Of a stretch of 64,000 nt of DNA, positions 1 through 9,316 are shown piece by piece. Within the stretch, counting starts at the first letter, position 1, and every line of letters begins with the position of its first letter. The position numbers and the translations under genes are program-made. The notes beneath the pieces were generated by a model, which searched no databases, was not told the DNA's origin, and worked only from the letters and a program-made list of their open reading frames with translations. The DNA comes from Methanomassiliicoccales archaeon RumEn M1 (GTDB lineage Archaea; Thermoplasmatota; Thermoplasmata; Methanomassiliicoccales; Methanomassiliicoccaceae). The DNA is taken from positions 1 to 64,000 of the forward strand of contig LJKK01000092.1 of the NCBI GenBank assembly GCA_001421185.1. Direction: 5' to 3'.

Positions 1-1600
1 CCGGCCCCGGGGCCACCGCCCGCGCCGGCCCGAGCCGCGATGACGTCGTCGATGCGGAGGATCATGACCGCCGCATCGGTGGCGGAGTTGATGGCCTGGC
101 GGCCGACCCTGATGGGCTCCACGACGTTCTCGGCCTTCATGTCGACGATCTTGCCGGTGTAGACGTTCAGGCCGGCGTTGATCTTGCCGTCCTTGTGGGC
201 CTTCCTCAGGTTGATGAGGACGTCGATGGGGTCCAGACCAGCGTTCTCCGCCAGAGCGGTGGGGATGACCTCCATGGCGCTGGCGTAGGCATCGATGGCG
301 ATCTGCTCGCGGCCGCCCACGGTGGCAGCGTACTCGCGGAGGCGGAGGGCGATCTCCGAGGCGGTGGATCCGCCGCCGGTGGCCATCCTGCCGTCCTCGA
401 TGGCGACGGCCACGACGGACATGGCGTCGTCCAGGGAGCGCTCCACCTCGTCGATGACGTGCTCGGTGCCTCCCCTCAGAAGGAGGGAGACGGCCTCGGG
501 TTCTTGCAGCCGGTGATGAATGTGAGCTCATCCTCTCCGAGCTTGCGGACCTCCAGCAGAGCGGCCTCGCCCAGCTCCTCGGCGGTCAGCTCCTCGATCT
601 TGGTCACCACGGTGGCGCCGGTGGCCTTGGCGAGCTTCAGCATGTCGGACTTCTTGACACGGCGGACCGCGAACAGGCCCTCCTTGGCAAGGAAGTGCTG
701 GGCCAGGTCGTCGATGCCCTTCTGCACGAACACCGCGTTGGCGCCGGAGGCCTTGATGGTCTCGACCATCTTGCGCAGCATGTTCTCCTCCTCGGCCAGG
801 AAGGCAGCCATCTGGGAGGGGTCGGTGATCTCGATCTTGGCGTCGATCTCGGTCTTCTGGACCTCGACGGCCGCATCGATCAGGGCGATCTTGGCGTTCT
901 CGATCCTCTTGGGCATGGCCGGGTGCACGGGCTCCTTGTCGATGATGACGCCCTGGATGAACTCGGTGTTGTCCATGGAACCGCCAGTCTTCTTGACGAT
1001 CTGGATGTTGTCCATGTCGACATTCCACTTGTCGCCGTCCTTCTCGGCGATGGCGGTGATGGCATCCACGGTCAGATCGGCCAGGCTCTGGCGCGATCCG
1101 CTGACGGACTTGGAGATCATGGAGGTGCTGGCGATGAGCTTGAGGGACTCCTTGTCATCGATGCTCACAGGGGTGGAAACCGAGTCCAGGACCTCCTGGG
1201 CCTTGGCGGCGGCGAGCCTGTAGCCACCGGCAATGATGGTGGGGTGGATGTTGGACTCGATGAGGTCGATGGCCTTCTTCAACAGCTCCCCGGCCAGGAT
1301 GACCGCGCTGGTGGTCCCGTCACCGGCCTGCTCGTCCTGCGTCTTGGCGACCTCCACCAGCATCTTGGCGGCGGGGTGGTCGACATCGATCTCCTTCAGG
1401 ATGGTGACGCCGTCGTTGGTGATGACAACATCGCCGAGGGAGTCTACCAGCATCTTGTCCATTCCGCGGGGCCCGAGGGTGCTGCGGACCGCGTCAGCGA
1501 TGGCCTTGGCGGCCTGGATGTTGTTGTACTGCGCGTCCTTACCCTTATCCCTCTTGGTGCCTTCCTTCAGGATGAGTATAGGTGTGTTTCCCATTCCCAT
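1..1600 (-). CDS. thsA: Thermosome subunit (group II chaperonin), frameshifted, C-terminus cut by window edge
   Basis: This is an ATP-driven protein-folding chaperonin that forms double-ring complexes in the cytosol. The N-terminal part (374 codons in frame) has the group II signatures [15 protein letters not shown] and the ATP-site GDGTTS. After TGCKNP the frame breaks near 498-500. Adding one G restores [12 protein letters not shown], and the new frame stays open to base 1 with the conserved motifs [21 protein letters not shown] and ILRIDDVIA. The gene then enters the Gly/Ala-rich tail and runs off the window. The missing base is probably a sequencing error, because an archaeon needs an intact thermosome. 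The ATG at 1600 follows a strong GGAGGT ribosome site about 7 bases upstream. A TATA box at 1675-1682 predicts a leader of about 50 bases. Confidence 0.95.
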
Positions 1601-1674
1601 GTATTTACCTCCAATGTCAAATCATATCCAGCTAGTATCCTATCTAGCTAAGCTTCCGATGAATGTTTGTTCTT

Positions 1675-1682
1675 CTATATAA
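1675..1682 (-). promoter_or_regulatory. TATA box of the thermosome gene
   Basis: On the minus strand this reads TTATATAG inside an AT-rich stretch. It lies about 26 bases before a predicted transcription start near 1652. An inverted repeat, AGCTAG-N8-CTAGCT (1630-1649), lies just downstream of that predicted start. Confidence 0.6.
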
Positions 1683-1840
1683 GTTTAGTGAGCGCATACC
1701 CTTCCCCAGGAATTCCCGTCGTGGAAAATGAAGGGACTGGCCTCATAGACTCGCGATGGGCGGCGGGACCTCGGCTTCGATGCCGAGCCTAGCGGCATGA
1801 GGGAGATTAAAATATCGAAAGGGTCGTTCGGAGGAACCAC

Positions 1841-2308
1841 ATGGGAGAGCTAAAGACCTGCTTGGCGGTGCTATACAAGCGAAAGGGAAAGAACGTCCTT
1901 ACGGAGGCGGAGTTCCAGTTCGCGGTCTCGTTGGACTTCCGATGGTTCACCCCTCAAGAGGCCCAGAGGCTCATGGAGCTGGCCATCAGACAGGGGCTGC
2001 TGGTCCGCACCGACATGTACCTCAGCCCCTCGTTCGATTACAAGGACGTCGAGGCCCCCCTCTCCTTCAGGCCCAGCCGCGAGGTGCTGGTGGGAGAGAA
2101 GGAGGAGGTCAGCCTGTTCGCCCAGCTGGTGGGCCTCATCACCTCCCAGGGCGGCCTCAAGAAGAGAGAGGCCGTGGGGCGCATCAACAGGACCCAGGAG
2201 CGCCTGGGGGTCGATGTCGAGGTGGCCGCCCTGGTGGTGGCCAACGACCTCGGGTTGGACATCTCCGATCTCGTCGGCCCGGTGAGGGACGAGGTCCTAT
2301 CCCGCTGA
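1841..2308 (+). CDS. DUF2240 family archaeal protein
   Basis: This 155-residue soluble protein resembles the archaeal DUF2240 family. The typical N-terminus is LAVLYKRKGKNVL, followed by an FxxAVSLDFRWFTPQEA segment and a possible winged-helix region (residues 20-70) with the pattern 'ligand/helix - RQGLLVR'. The function of the family is not known; a nucleic-acid-binding role is only inferred from the helical pattern. A TATA-like ATTAAAATAT at 1806-1815 sits about 30 bases before the ATG, and GGAGGA (1830-1835) lies just ahead of it. The gene converges with the MBF1 gene, whose stop directly follows. Confidence 0.7.
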   Translation: MGELKTCLAVLYKRKGKNVLTEAEFQFAVSLDFRWFTPQEAQRLMELAIRQGLLVRTDMYLSPSFDYKDVEAPLSFRPSREVLVGEKEEVSLFAQLVGLITSQGGLKKREAVGRINRTQERLGVDVEVAALVVANDLGLDISDLVGPVRDEVLSR

Positions 2309-2818
2309 TCACTTCTCCTTCTTGATGAGGTCTCCCAGCGTCAGCACGTTCCTGCCGCCCCTGGAAGACTCCGGCTTCACCAGGGTCACCTTCTCGGTGA
2401 GCTTGATGTTGAGCTCCCTCTCCAGCTTCTTGATGAGCTGGTCGCTGGGCCTCATGGTCCCGTTCTCGAGCTGGGCGATCACGCTGCTCCTCTCGTTGAC
2501 CTTGGACGCGAGCTCGTCCTGCTTCATGTTACGGGCCATCCTGGCATCCCGTATCACCTTGTCATAGTCGGGCACCAGATCGATGACCGTCTCTTCCTGG
2601 AAGACGTCCCGGGAGCGCATCCTCCTCTCGCGGGCCTGCAGCCTTTCCGCGACCACCGCCGGCGTGGGAGCTGCCCCTCCCTTTCCCTTCTTGGAGCCGC
2701 TCTTCCCCTCGGAGGTTTCGCCGAACCGGGAGCACTCCTTGCAAACCTTGAGCTGGGCACCCTCTAGGAATATGGTCCGAATAAAGTCGGACTCCTTGCC
2801 ACACATCTCGCAAATCAT
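2309..2818 (-). CDS. Archaeal multiprotein bridging factor 1 (MBF1)
   Basis: This transcription or translation-associated helix-turn-helix protein has 169 residues from the chosen start. The order of domains is typical: an N-terminal zinc ribbon (ICEMCGKES ... KVCKECSRF, two CxxC pairs, residues 2-35), a charged linker, and a Cro/C1-type HTH (RNMKQDELASKVNERSSVIAQLE, split here by its conserved Q and E positions) followed by a basic tail. I chose ATG 2818 because family members begin at the zinc ribbon and a TATA-like TTAAAT (minus strand, 2848-2857) lies about 30 bases upstream. An upstream in-frame ATG at 2890 would add 24 unconserved residues. Archaeal MBF1 binds the 30S ribosome or TBP in studied species; its role here is inferred from family. 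Confidence 0.9.
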   Translation of the reverse strand: MICEMCGKESDFIRTIFLEGAQLKVCKECSRFGETSEGKSGSKKGKGGAAPTPAVVAERLQARERRMRSRDVFQEETVIDLVPDYDKVIRDARMARNMKQDELASKVNERSSVIAQLENGTMRPSDQLIKKLERELNIKLTEKVTLVKPESSRGGRNVLTLGDLIKKEK

Positions 2819-3051
2819 TTCCTGTCGGCTAACAAAGCCGATACCACGATTTAAGGGCATTGCTATTTGCCGGGCCGTCGCGGTCCCCATCGCCCCTTTT
2901 TTCTTCTCACCTCGCAGAAGGGTTAGGCGCAGGAATAATAATGCTTGAGGACATATGATATATCAAAAATAAGGGGGCCGGGCATAGCACACACACGGGG
3001 GGAGAGGTGGCCTGGCCAGTACCGTTCCAGGCATCTGGTCCTGCGAAACGG

Positions 3052-3091
3052 TCTTATAGCTCAGCCCTTATTGTAATCGTCGCCGAGGTGA
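3052..3091 (+). promoter_or_regulatory. TATA box and ribosome-binding site of pan
   Basis: CTTATAG at 3052-3058 is a plausible TATA box. GAGGTGA at 3085-3091 is a strong ribosome-binding site, placed five bases before the TTG at 3096. This spacing decides the non-ATG start of the PAN gene. Confidence 0.55.
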
Positions 3092-3095
3092 GCCA

Positions 3096-4304
3096 TTGAA
3101 GGAACCCCAGTTGGAAGAGCTCGTATCCGAGATGAAGGACAAGGTCGAGGTCCTGGAAAGGCGCAACGGAGAGCTCCTGGAAGAGATAAGGAGGGTAGAG
3201 GGGGAGAAGCGCTATGTCGAGAGCGAGCTCTTCCGACTGCAGAAGGAGCTCAAGCGCATGCGGGCCGAGATGGAGCGCCTCAAGTCACCTCCTTTGATCA
3301 TCGGCGCCATAAAGGACGTGCTGGCCGACGGTCGGGTGATCGTCAAGTCCTCCACCGGTCCCGATTTCATCGTATCCACTTCCGAGTACGTTCCCATGGA
3401 GGACCTCATCGTGGGTTCGAGGGTCGCGCTGAACAAGCAGACCCTGGCCGTCATGGGCGTACTGCCTCCCTCCCTGGACCCCATCGTGGTGGGGGCGGAG
3501 ATCATCGAGAAGCCGAGCATTTCCTATGACCAGATCGGCGGGCTGGAGGAGCAGATCCTGGAGGTCAGGGAGGCCGTGGAGGACCCACTGCTCAAGCCCG
3601 ACCTGTACAAGAAGGTGGGCATAGAGCCTCCCAAGGGGGTCCTCCTGGTCGGGCCGCCTGGAACCGGCAAGACCCTGCTGGCCAAGGCCGTCGCCCACCA
3701 GACCAACGCCACCTTCATCCGCTTCGTGGGCTCCGAGCTGGTCCAGAAGTACATCGGCGAGGGGGCGCGCCTGGTGCGGGAGCTGTTCGAGCTGGCCAAG
3801 GAGAAGGCGCCCAGCATCGTGTTCATCGACGAGCTCGATTCCATCGGCGCCAAGAGGCTGGAGGTCGCCACCTCAGGGGACCGGGAGGTCCAGAGGACCC
3901 TCATGCAGCTGCTGTCCGAGCTGGATGGTTTCAACCCCATAGGGGAGGTGAAGATCATCGGGGCCACCAACCGCCCTGACATACTGGACGACGCCCTCCT
4001 GCGGCCCGGAAGGTTCGACCGGATCATCGAGATCCCCGTCCCCGGCTACGAGGGCCGGCTGGAGATCCTCAAGATCCACACCAAGAAGATGAGCATCGAC
4101 GAGGACATCGTTCTCGCCGACCTCGCCATGAAGGCCGATGGCGCCACCGGCGCGGACATCAAGGCCATCTGTACCGAGGCCGGCATGTTCGCCATCCGCG
4201 ACAACCGCGACAGGGTCTCCATGCTTGACTTCGAGAGGGCCATCGTCAAGGTCCTAGACAACGAGGCCACCAAGATCGTGGAGAGCGGCGTGATGTTCGC
4301 CTGA
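3096..4304 (+). CDS. pan: Proteasome-activating nucleotidase (PAN)
   Basis: This AAA+ unfoldase feeds proteins into the 20S proteasome in the cytosol. In 402 residues it shows an N-terminal coiled coil (about 1-70), an OB domain (about 75-125), and one AAA+ module. The module has Walker A GPPGTGKT (about residue 186), Walker [12 protein letters not shown], sensor ATNRPD and the arginine-finger segment RPGRFDR. The C-terminus ends in VMFA, an HbYX-like tail with Phe in place of Tyr; this motif opens the 20S gate in characterised PAN proteins. The start is TTG 3096, supported by GAGGTGA five bases upstream. A T-rich tract follows the stop. No 20S subunit gene is in the window. Confidence 0.96.
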   Translation: MKEPQLEELVSEMKDKVEVLERRNGELLEEIRRVEGEKRYVESELFRLQKELKRMRAEMERLKSPPLIIGAIKDVLADGRVIVKSSTGPDFIVSTSEYVPMEDLIVGSRVALNKQTLAVMGVLPPSLDPIVVGAEIIEKPSISYDQIGGLEEQILEVREAVEDPLLKPDLYKKVGIEPPKGVLLVGPPGTGKTLLAKAVAHQTNATFIRFVGSELVQKYIGEGARLVRELFELAKEKAPSIVFIDELDSIGAKRLEVATSGDREVQRTLMQLLSELDGFNPIGEVKIIGATNRPDILDDALLRPGRFDRIIEIPVPGYEGRLEILKIHTKKMSIDEDIVLADLAMKADGATGADIKAICTEAGMFAIRDNRDRVSMLDFERAIVKVLDNEATKIVESGVMFA

Positions 4305-4312
4305 AACCCTTC

Positions 4313-4352
4313 GTCCCCTTTTCTTCTAATTTCTTTAATTTATCTCTTCTAA
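4313..4352 (+). terminator. T-rich terminator after pan
   Basis: The 40 bases after the PAN stop are strongly pyrimidine- and T-rich on the plus strand (CTTTTCTTCTAATTTC and similar). Archaeal RNA polymerase stops at such tracts without needing a hairpin. Confidence 0.5.
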
Positions 4353-4383
4353 TAATCAGCAGCGATCATTATTAGCTCACGCA

Positions 4384-4394
4384 TTATATATAAT
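4384..4394 (+). promoter_or_regulatory. TATA box of the wHTH gene, leaderless layout
   Basis: The sequence TTATATATAAT is centred 25 bases before the ATG at 4414. Transcription would therefore start at or next to the start codon, giving a leaderless mRNA. Confidence 0.65.
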
Positions 4395-4413
4395 CGCCAT
4401 CGTCCATTGACAC

Positions 4414-4740
4414 ATGCCCTTCATGAGCTTGACCCCCGCCAGGATCGATGAGGCCTCGGCCCGCGTTGTCCAGGCGACCCTTGGCCGGCCGAGGACGGCC
4501 ATGCAGATAGCTGCGGCCACCGGGGTGCCGGTGGCCCTCGTGTTCCGCCGGATCAGGCAGCTCAAGGCGTTGGGCGTGCTGCGCGAGGAGGTGAGGGTGG
4601 TGGACGTCCGGGGCAGGGAGGTCACGCTCTACGTCAGCACGCTCCGCTCCGGGACCGTGTTCGTCGAGGGGGAGCGCCCGCGGGTCGTTCTCTCGATGAG
4701 CGCCGAGGCTCAGGAAACGAGCCTGGAGAGCATGCTCTAG
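4414..4740 (+). CDS. Small winged-helix transcriptional regulator
   Basis: This 108-residue protein has an ArsR/TrmB-like winged-helix pattern. The segment MQIAAATGVPVALVFRRIRQ (its HTH, about residues 28-48) is followed by LKALGVLREE and a beta-hairpin wing (VVDVRGREVTLYVS). The C-terminal 35 residues are not recognised and have no cysteine cluster or obvious ligand motif. The gene has a strong TATA box and appears leaderless. It converges with the GPN GTPase gene, overlapping its stop by four bases. The regulatory target is unknown; autoregulation or control of pan is possible but not shown. Confidence 0.7.
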   Translation: MPFMSLTPARIDEASARVVQATLGRPRTAMQIAAATGVPVALVFRRIRQLKALGVLREEVRVVDVRGREVTLYVSTLRSGTVFVEGERPRVVLSMSAEAQETSLESML

Positions 4741-5504
4741 GCGTTCCTGCCGATATCCTCGCCGCCCTCGAAATACATCTGCACTATGGAGTAAATGTCC
4801 TCCATTCCAGTGCCTTCCTCGGCCGATACCGGGTACATCTCCTTGTACATGCCCACGGTCTCCATGGCCTTGAAAAGCTCGATGCTCATGACCGACTGGC
4901 CGGTCATCTCCTTCTCGGTAATGGCATTGTAGAGCGCGTAGGGGTCGCGCGACCATTCCCGCATCTCCTCGAGGTCCTCCTCCTTGAGGATGTCCGCCTT
5001 GGAGATGACGTTCATGATGGGCAGGCCGAACCGGAACTGGGTGATGCCGCTCAGCATGAGGTCGGACACGAAGCCGTTGGGCGTCCTCGCAAGGGATGGA
5101 TCGGAGAGGAAGATGAGGAAACTGTCCTCCACGCCCAGCTCCTCGATGATGGCGTTGGTGGACGGACGGAACGTGAAGAGCTCCATCTGGCCTGGCGTGT
5201 CGATAAGGCAGTAGTCGGCGCGGAACTCCTTTACCACGTCGGTCCATTCGCGGTGGTTCAGCGCCATGAGGTCGGCGGCCACCACCTGCGCCCCGTTGGG
5301 GCCCAACAGGTGGTCGCGCATCACATCGGCCAGGTTGATCCAGTCCCGGATGTCGACGTCCGCCTGATAGGGGATGAAGTCCGCTCCCGGATCGAGGTTG
5401 ACCAGGACCGAGTCGATGCCTTGGATGTCGAGCCATTCCTTGAACGCCTGTACCAGGGTGCTCTTCCCGCTCCCCGCGGTGCCGATGAAATACAGATATC
5501 GCAT
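4737..5504 (-). CDS. GPN-loop GTPase
   Basis: This is a SIMIBI-class GTPase of the Npa3/XAB1 family. In eukaryotes these proteins help assemble RNA polymerase II; the archaeal role is not settled. The 255-residue form begins MRYLYFIGTAGSGKST, with the P-loop at residues 7-14. It contains the diagnostic GPN insertion (LLGPNGAQ), the switch motif DTPGQME, and VISKADIL as the G4 guanine-specificity element (NKxD variant). I chose ATG 5504, just before the first beta strand; the ATG at 5543 adds 13 unlikely residues. It lies alone, convergent with the wHTH gene. Confidence 0.9.
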   Translation of the reverse strand: MRYLYFIGTAGSGKSTLVQAFKEWLDIQGIDSVLVNLDPGADFIPYQADVDIRDWINLADVMRDHLLGPNGAQVVAADLMALNHREWTDVVKEFRADYCLIDTPGQMELFTFRPSTNAIIEELGVEDSFLIFLSDPSLARTPNGFVSDLMLSGITQFRFGLPIMNVISKADILKEEDLEEMREWSRDPYALYNAITEKEMTGQSVMSIELFKAMETVGMYKEMYPVSAEEGTGMEDIYSIVQMYFEGGEDIGRNA

Positions 5505-5594
5505 GTTTCTCCCAGTGGACGATGGGAGCATGAGCGGGGACAAAAAAGTTTGGTAGCATGACGTTTAATAACGCCGGGCTCGAACGGTCCTGCC

Positions 5595-6869
5595 ATGGAG
5601 CCGAACGAGCCACCAGGCCTGAGCGACCTGTCGACCTTCTCCCTCCTGGAGGCGCTGGCGGGCCGCCGGGCCCGACGCTTCTCCCTCGGCGCGTCCATCC
5701 CCTCCGGCGAGCTGTCCTACACCTCCAGGAGCGGGCCGATGCCCCTGTCGACCCTGGAACGCGGCGTGGTGCTGACCGCGGTGTCCGGCACCACGGGGTG
5801 GCACTACGCCATCCCGTTCAACGCCCGCTACGCCCCCGACCTCCCCAACTACGCCGGTTCGGCATGGGGGAGGACGTTCCCGTCGGCCGCAGGCTTCCAC
5901 ACCAGCGAGGTCTTCTTCACCGACGACAGCGGGACGTACCTCCTCCCGGGCCGGGACGGTCCCGAGGAGGCCGTGCTTGACCAGGGGCCATCGCGGTACC
6001 TGAAGGAGCAGGACGAACGGATGGTGCGGCTGTCCGACCGCCGGATGCACCTCCCGCCCCGCGACGAGCACGTGGAGCCGCACAACCATTGGTGCGTCAA
6101 CCGCCCGGGCAGCCTGCTGATCATCCCGGTGGCCGACGCCGCCCAGCACATGCTGTTGGCCCTCTGCTACCTCGTCCAGAACGGATTCGGGATCGAGGAC
6201 GACATCAACGGCCAGGCCGTCCCGGGCCTGGAGAGGTTCGATGATCTGGTGGCGCCGGGGCGAGTATATCCGCTGTCCGTGCTGGAGCAGCAGGTAGTGG
6301 GGGAGTGCGCGGCCGAGGTGTCCACCGCCTGCTTCGCCGGCATGCTGATGCTGCAGGCCATGGGCCTGGGGGGCTGGATGTTCGACGGTCTCAATCCGCT
6401 CAGCGTGCTGGGGGCCAGCGGCGACCCCGAGGTGCCGGGGCTAAGGTTCCGCTACGACACCGACGAGCGGTGGCCGGTCCCCAATCCCACCGGCCTCCCG
6501 GGCGTGTTCGAAGGGCACGCTCCTCCACACTTCCCTGACATGCGGGCGGCGGTCGAGCACGTGGTGGAGCGCAAGTTCGGCCCCGGCGGCCCTTTCAATG
6601 CATCGACGCCAGGCGCGTGGAAAGACAGCGCCAGGGTGCGGGGGTCGGCGCGGCGCCATGACGAACGGTTCATCGACTGCGTGAGCACCATGGCCCAGTA
6701 TGTCCTGGACCGCTTCGGCCGGTTCCCGGCCACCGTGCCTACGATGTGGACGCAGGTGTACCTGCAGGCCCACCATCTGGACCTGGAGTTCTATGACGCG
6801 CACTTTCGTCCTGGAGCGTACCTGGCCACGCACGCTCGACACATGGAGCGGTGGCACGGCCCCGAATAG
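5595..6869 (+). CDS. Protein of unknown function, faintly nitroreductase-like
   Basis: I do not recognise this 424-residue protein with confidence. The N-terminal RRARRFSLGASIPSGEL followed by a segment ending GTTGWHYAIPFN, and a later alanine-rich helix with MLMLQAMGLGGWMFDGL (about residues 255-275), recall the arrangement of nitroreductase-fold flavoproteins, where an N-terminal Arg-rich motif binds FMN phosphate. No signal peptide or membrane segment is visible. The C-terminal third is rich in His, Arg and Trp. A TTTAATAA box about 30 bases upstream supports the ATG at 5595. The function is open; an FMN oxidoreductase is one possibility. Confidence 0.6.
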   Translation: MEPNEPPGLSDLSTFSLLEALAGRRARRFSLGASIPSGELSYTSRSGPMPLSTLERGVVLTAVSGTTGWHYAIPFNARYAPDLPNYAGSAWGRTFPSAAGFHTSEVFFTDDSGTYLLPGRDGPEEAVLDQGPSRYLKEQDERMVRLSDRRMHLPPRDEHVEPHNHWCVNRPGSLLIIPVADAAQHMLLALCYLVQNGFGIEDDINGQAVPGLERFDDLVAPGRVYPLSVLEQQVVGECAAEVSTACFAGMLMLQAMGLGGWMFDGLNPLSVLGASGDPEVPGLRFRYDTDERWPVPNPTGLPGVFEGHAPPHFPDMRAAVEHVVERKFGPGGPFNASTPGAWKDSARVRGSARRHDERFIDCVSTMAQYVLDRFGRFPATVPTMWTQVYLQAHHLDLEFYDAHFRPGAYLATHARHMERWHGPE

Positions 6870-6890
6870 ATGATAGAAAATGGAAAGGAG

Positions 6891-6964
6891 CGGGCCCGGA
6901 GGGATTCGAACCCTCGGCCCATCGGTTAAGAGCCGATTGCTCTACCTAGCTGAGCTACGGGCCC
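6891..6964 (-). tRNA. tRNA-Lys (CTT)
   Basis: The minus strand folds as a standard cloverleaf of 74 bases without an intron. The acceptor stem GGGCCCG pairs with CGGGCCC, the anticodon stem-loop is ATCGG-CTCTTAA-CCGAT with anticodon CTT, and the T arm contains GGGTTCGAATCCC. The discriminator base is G and CCA is not encoded. Confidence 0.97.
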
Positions 6965-7070
6965 CTTTCAGGCCGCTAAAGAAAGTTGATGTACATAAGC
7001 CTTTCGTGTCCGCTCTCTGCCGCCTCCAGTCCATGAGGCGGGAGAACGATTATTAGCGTGCGCGAACAGA

Positions 7071-7589
7071 ATGAGCGGCATGACGCTAGCGAGGGAGATG
7101 ATGACCGCCCCGGTGGTCACGTTGGAGGAGGACATGACGCTGCGAGAGGCCACGGTGACCATGGCTCGCCGGAAGGTGTCGGGAGCGCCGGTCATGGACC
7201 GGGAGGGCAGGCTGGTCGGGGTGCTGTCGGAGAGTGACATCCTGGAGGAGGCCATGAGGAAGGTGGGCCACGAGGTGGGCTGCCGGTCGCTGTCGTTCCT
7301 CGCCCTGCCGTACGAGCGCATCGTGAGGAACGAGGAGGTGTGCCGGCGGTTCAGCGAGGTGGGCGACGTGAAGGTCGGCGACATCATGAACGACGAGGTG
7401 ATCGCCATCAACGGCGACGACGAGGCAGAGAAGGCGCTGGAGACCATGGTCCGGTTCGAGGTCAACCGCCTCCCGGTCATCGACGACGACGGCAGGCTCA
7501 TCGGTATCATATCGCGGCAGGACATCATGTGGTCCCTATGCCGCACCCTTCAGGCCGGGTGCGAGAAGCCTTCCGTCATGTGGAGGTGA
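7071..7589 (+). CDS. CBS-domain pair protein
   Basis: This 172-residue protein consists of two CBS domains (about residues 8-62 and 100-160), which pair to bind adenine nucleotides or S-adenosyl ligands. Each repeat has the usual motif, GAPVMDREGRLVGVLSESDI in the first and LPVIDDDGRLIGIISRQDIM in the second. There is no attached catalytic or DNA-binding domain, so it is probably a ligand-sensing adaptor for an unknown partner. A TATTAG element lies about 20 bases ahead of the ATG; a second ATG three codons on is also possible. Confidence 0.88.
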   Translation: MSGMTLAREMMTAPVVTLEEDMTLREATVTMARRKVSGAPVMDREGRLVGVLSESDILEEAMRKVGHEVGCRSLSFLALPYERIVRNEEVCRRFSEVGDVKVGDIMNDEVIAINGDDEAEKALETMVRFEVNRLPVIDDDGRLIGIISRQDIMWSLCRTLQAGCEKPSVMWR

Positions 7590-7619
7590 GGCGCTACTTA
7601 TTTCAATGGCGGGGGGATT

Positions 7620-8402
7620 GTGTGGACGGGATGCCATCTGAGCGGGCTTGAGGTCCACGTGCTTGCCAGCGGCAGTGACGGCAACTGTACCATCGTTCGC
7701 TGCGACGACACCGCGATCATGCTAGACGCGGGGCTGTCAGGCAAGCGGATCACCACGCTGATGAGCCGCGCGGGCGTCGGGCCGGAGGAGCTCTGCGGCA
7801 TTCTTCTCACGCACGAGCATTCCGACCACGTCAAGGGAGCAGGCATTCTCTCCAGACGATACAAGGTGCCCATCTACGCCAACGAGAACACCCTGATCTG
7901 TTCCAACATCGGGGCGGTGGACAGCAGCGTGATCTTCAGAACGATGGAGCCGTTCTCCGTGGGCCCGCTGACGGTACGACCGCTGCCGATCTCCCATAAC
8001 GCCGCCGAGCCCAACGCCTTTCACATCACCTGCGAAGGCCGCAGCATGCTACTGGCCACCGACCTGGGGGTGGTGAACGGCCATGTGTTCGGGGCCCTCC
8101 GGGAGGTCGACCTGGCCATGATCGAGTCGAACCATGACCTCAACATGCTCATCCACGGGCCGTACCCCCCGATGCTCAAGAACGAGATACGCTCCGAGCG
8201 CGGGCATCTGAGCAACGTCGACTGCGCCAGGGCACTGTGGAGCACCTCCCGCGAAGGTCGCAGGATCTTTCTGGCCCATATCAGCAAGAACAACAACACG
8301 CCCGAGCTGGCGAGAAGAACGGTCGCGAGGACGCTGTGCTGCGGCGAGGACGCCGTGGACTGCATGATGGACCCCGACGACGTTCGTTCGATCCTTCTCT
8401 AG
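7620..8402 (+). CDS. MBL-fold metallo-hydrolase (YycJ/WalJ-like)
   Basis: This 260-residue beta-lactamase-fold hydrolase carries the metal-binding motif HEHSDHVKG (about residues 62-70), a second histidine in PISHNAAEP, an aspartate in LLATDLGVV and a histidine near the C-terminus (FLAHISKNNN). The opening VHVLASGSDGNCT is typical of the YycJ branch, whose members are putative single-strand DNA or RNA nucleases. The substrate is not established. The start GTG 7620 fits a CTTATT box about 26 bases upstream. The gene converges with gins51 and overlaps it by four bases. Confidence 0.85.
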   Translation: MWTGCHLSGLEVHVLASGSDGNCTIVRCDDTAIMLDAGLSGKRITTLMSRAGVGPEELCGILLTHEHSDHVKGAGILSRRYKVPIYANENTLICSNIGAVDSSVIFRTMEPFSVGPLTVRPLPISHNAAEPNAFHITCEGRSMLLATDLGVVNGHVFGALREVDLAMIESNHDLNMLIHGPYPPMLKNEIRSERGHLSNVDCARALWSTSREGRRIFLAHISKNNNTPELARRTVARTLCCGEDAVDCMMDPDDVRSILL

Positions 8403-9212
8403 AGCCTGGCTATCTGGACAACGGCCGCCTTCTTGCTGGCGACCAGCGCCTTGGCGATGGCCGGAGGGAGGCACACCACGTCCTCCTTCTTGAGCCGGTA
8501 GTCCCGTCCGGGGCCGGCGAACGGCGGGAGGTCCTCCAGGATGCGCAGGACCGTGATGTCCGGCAATGCCTCAACGGCCGGCGCCTCCGGCGGCGATTGC
8601 GGGGGGGCCGGGCGGGGCCTCCTCAGGGCCGTCGTGCACGTCCTCGTCGTCCAGGTCGGCCTCCTCCAGGTCAGCGGCGTAGTCCGGCGCGTACTCCGGC
8701 AGGTCGTCGACGGGAGCCGCCGGCGCTGGCTCGGGGATGGTTTCCTCGCGCGCCACGGGCTCTTCTGCCAGGCGCCCCGGCGGCTCGGCCCCTGAAGCAC
8801 TGGAAGAGGCAGTCCCCGGCGATCCTATCTCCAACAGGGCGGCGTGACGCTCCCTCAGCAACGAGGACACCCGCTCGAAGATGTCCGCCTCCTCGGAGGT
8901 GAGCCGACCGGTGTCCACCCGATTTCCCAGGGCGGCCCGCAGGGCCATGGCCTGGAGCTTCTCCATGCGGAACTCGAACACCTGGTTGGCCTTCTCCTGG
9001 AACTTGGTGAGCTGGTTGGCCGCCAGCTTTGCTCGGGTGGAGAACTGGTCCAGCGCGAACTCCCGCTCCAGGTCCCGCCGGAGCTCGCTCAGCCTCTGCC
9101 TTATCACCACATACAGGTCCTTGCGGACCTCGGTGATGTTCTTGGTCCTCTGTTCCTTCCGGTAGACCTCGGTGAGATCATCGTACTCGAAGGCCTCGAC
9201 GGGAGGGGACAT
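8399..9212 (-). CDS. GINS complex subunit Gins51, frameshifted
   Basis: Gins51 is part of the archaeal CMG-type replicative helicase, joining MCM and the RecJ-like Cdc45 homologue. The 213-codon N-terminal part has the alpha-helical A domain (VYRKEQRTKNITEV, then RQRLSELRRDLEREF). An acidic Pro/Glu linker follows. The small beta-rich B domain (ITVLRILEDLPPFAGPGRDYRLKKEDVVCLP) sits at the C-terminus, the order typical of Gins51. The B domain is in another frame. Removing one base from the seven-G run at 8601-8607 joins the two and gives about 270 residues. The extra base is probably a homopolymer error, though it lies in a poorly constrained linker. Confidence 0.88.
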
Positions 9213-9316
9213 GGTTTAGGGAAATCAGAGGGGCGTATTTGAGCGTATCCCGGAAGATGCTCTGGAAAAAACAGGGGCAGGGCAAGATATTCATTCCAGG
9301 GAAGGGATGGGAGGGC

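Noticed and set aside
8601-8607. Programmed frameshifting in gins51
   Set aside because: A seven-G run could slip, but the same kind of run breaks gcvPB and the QueG-like gene, so error is the simpler explanation.
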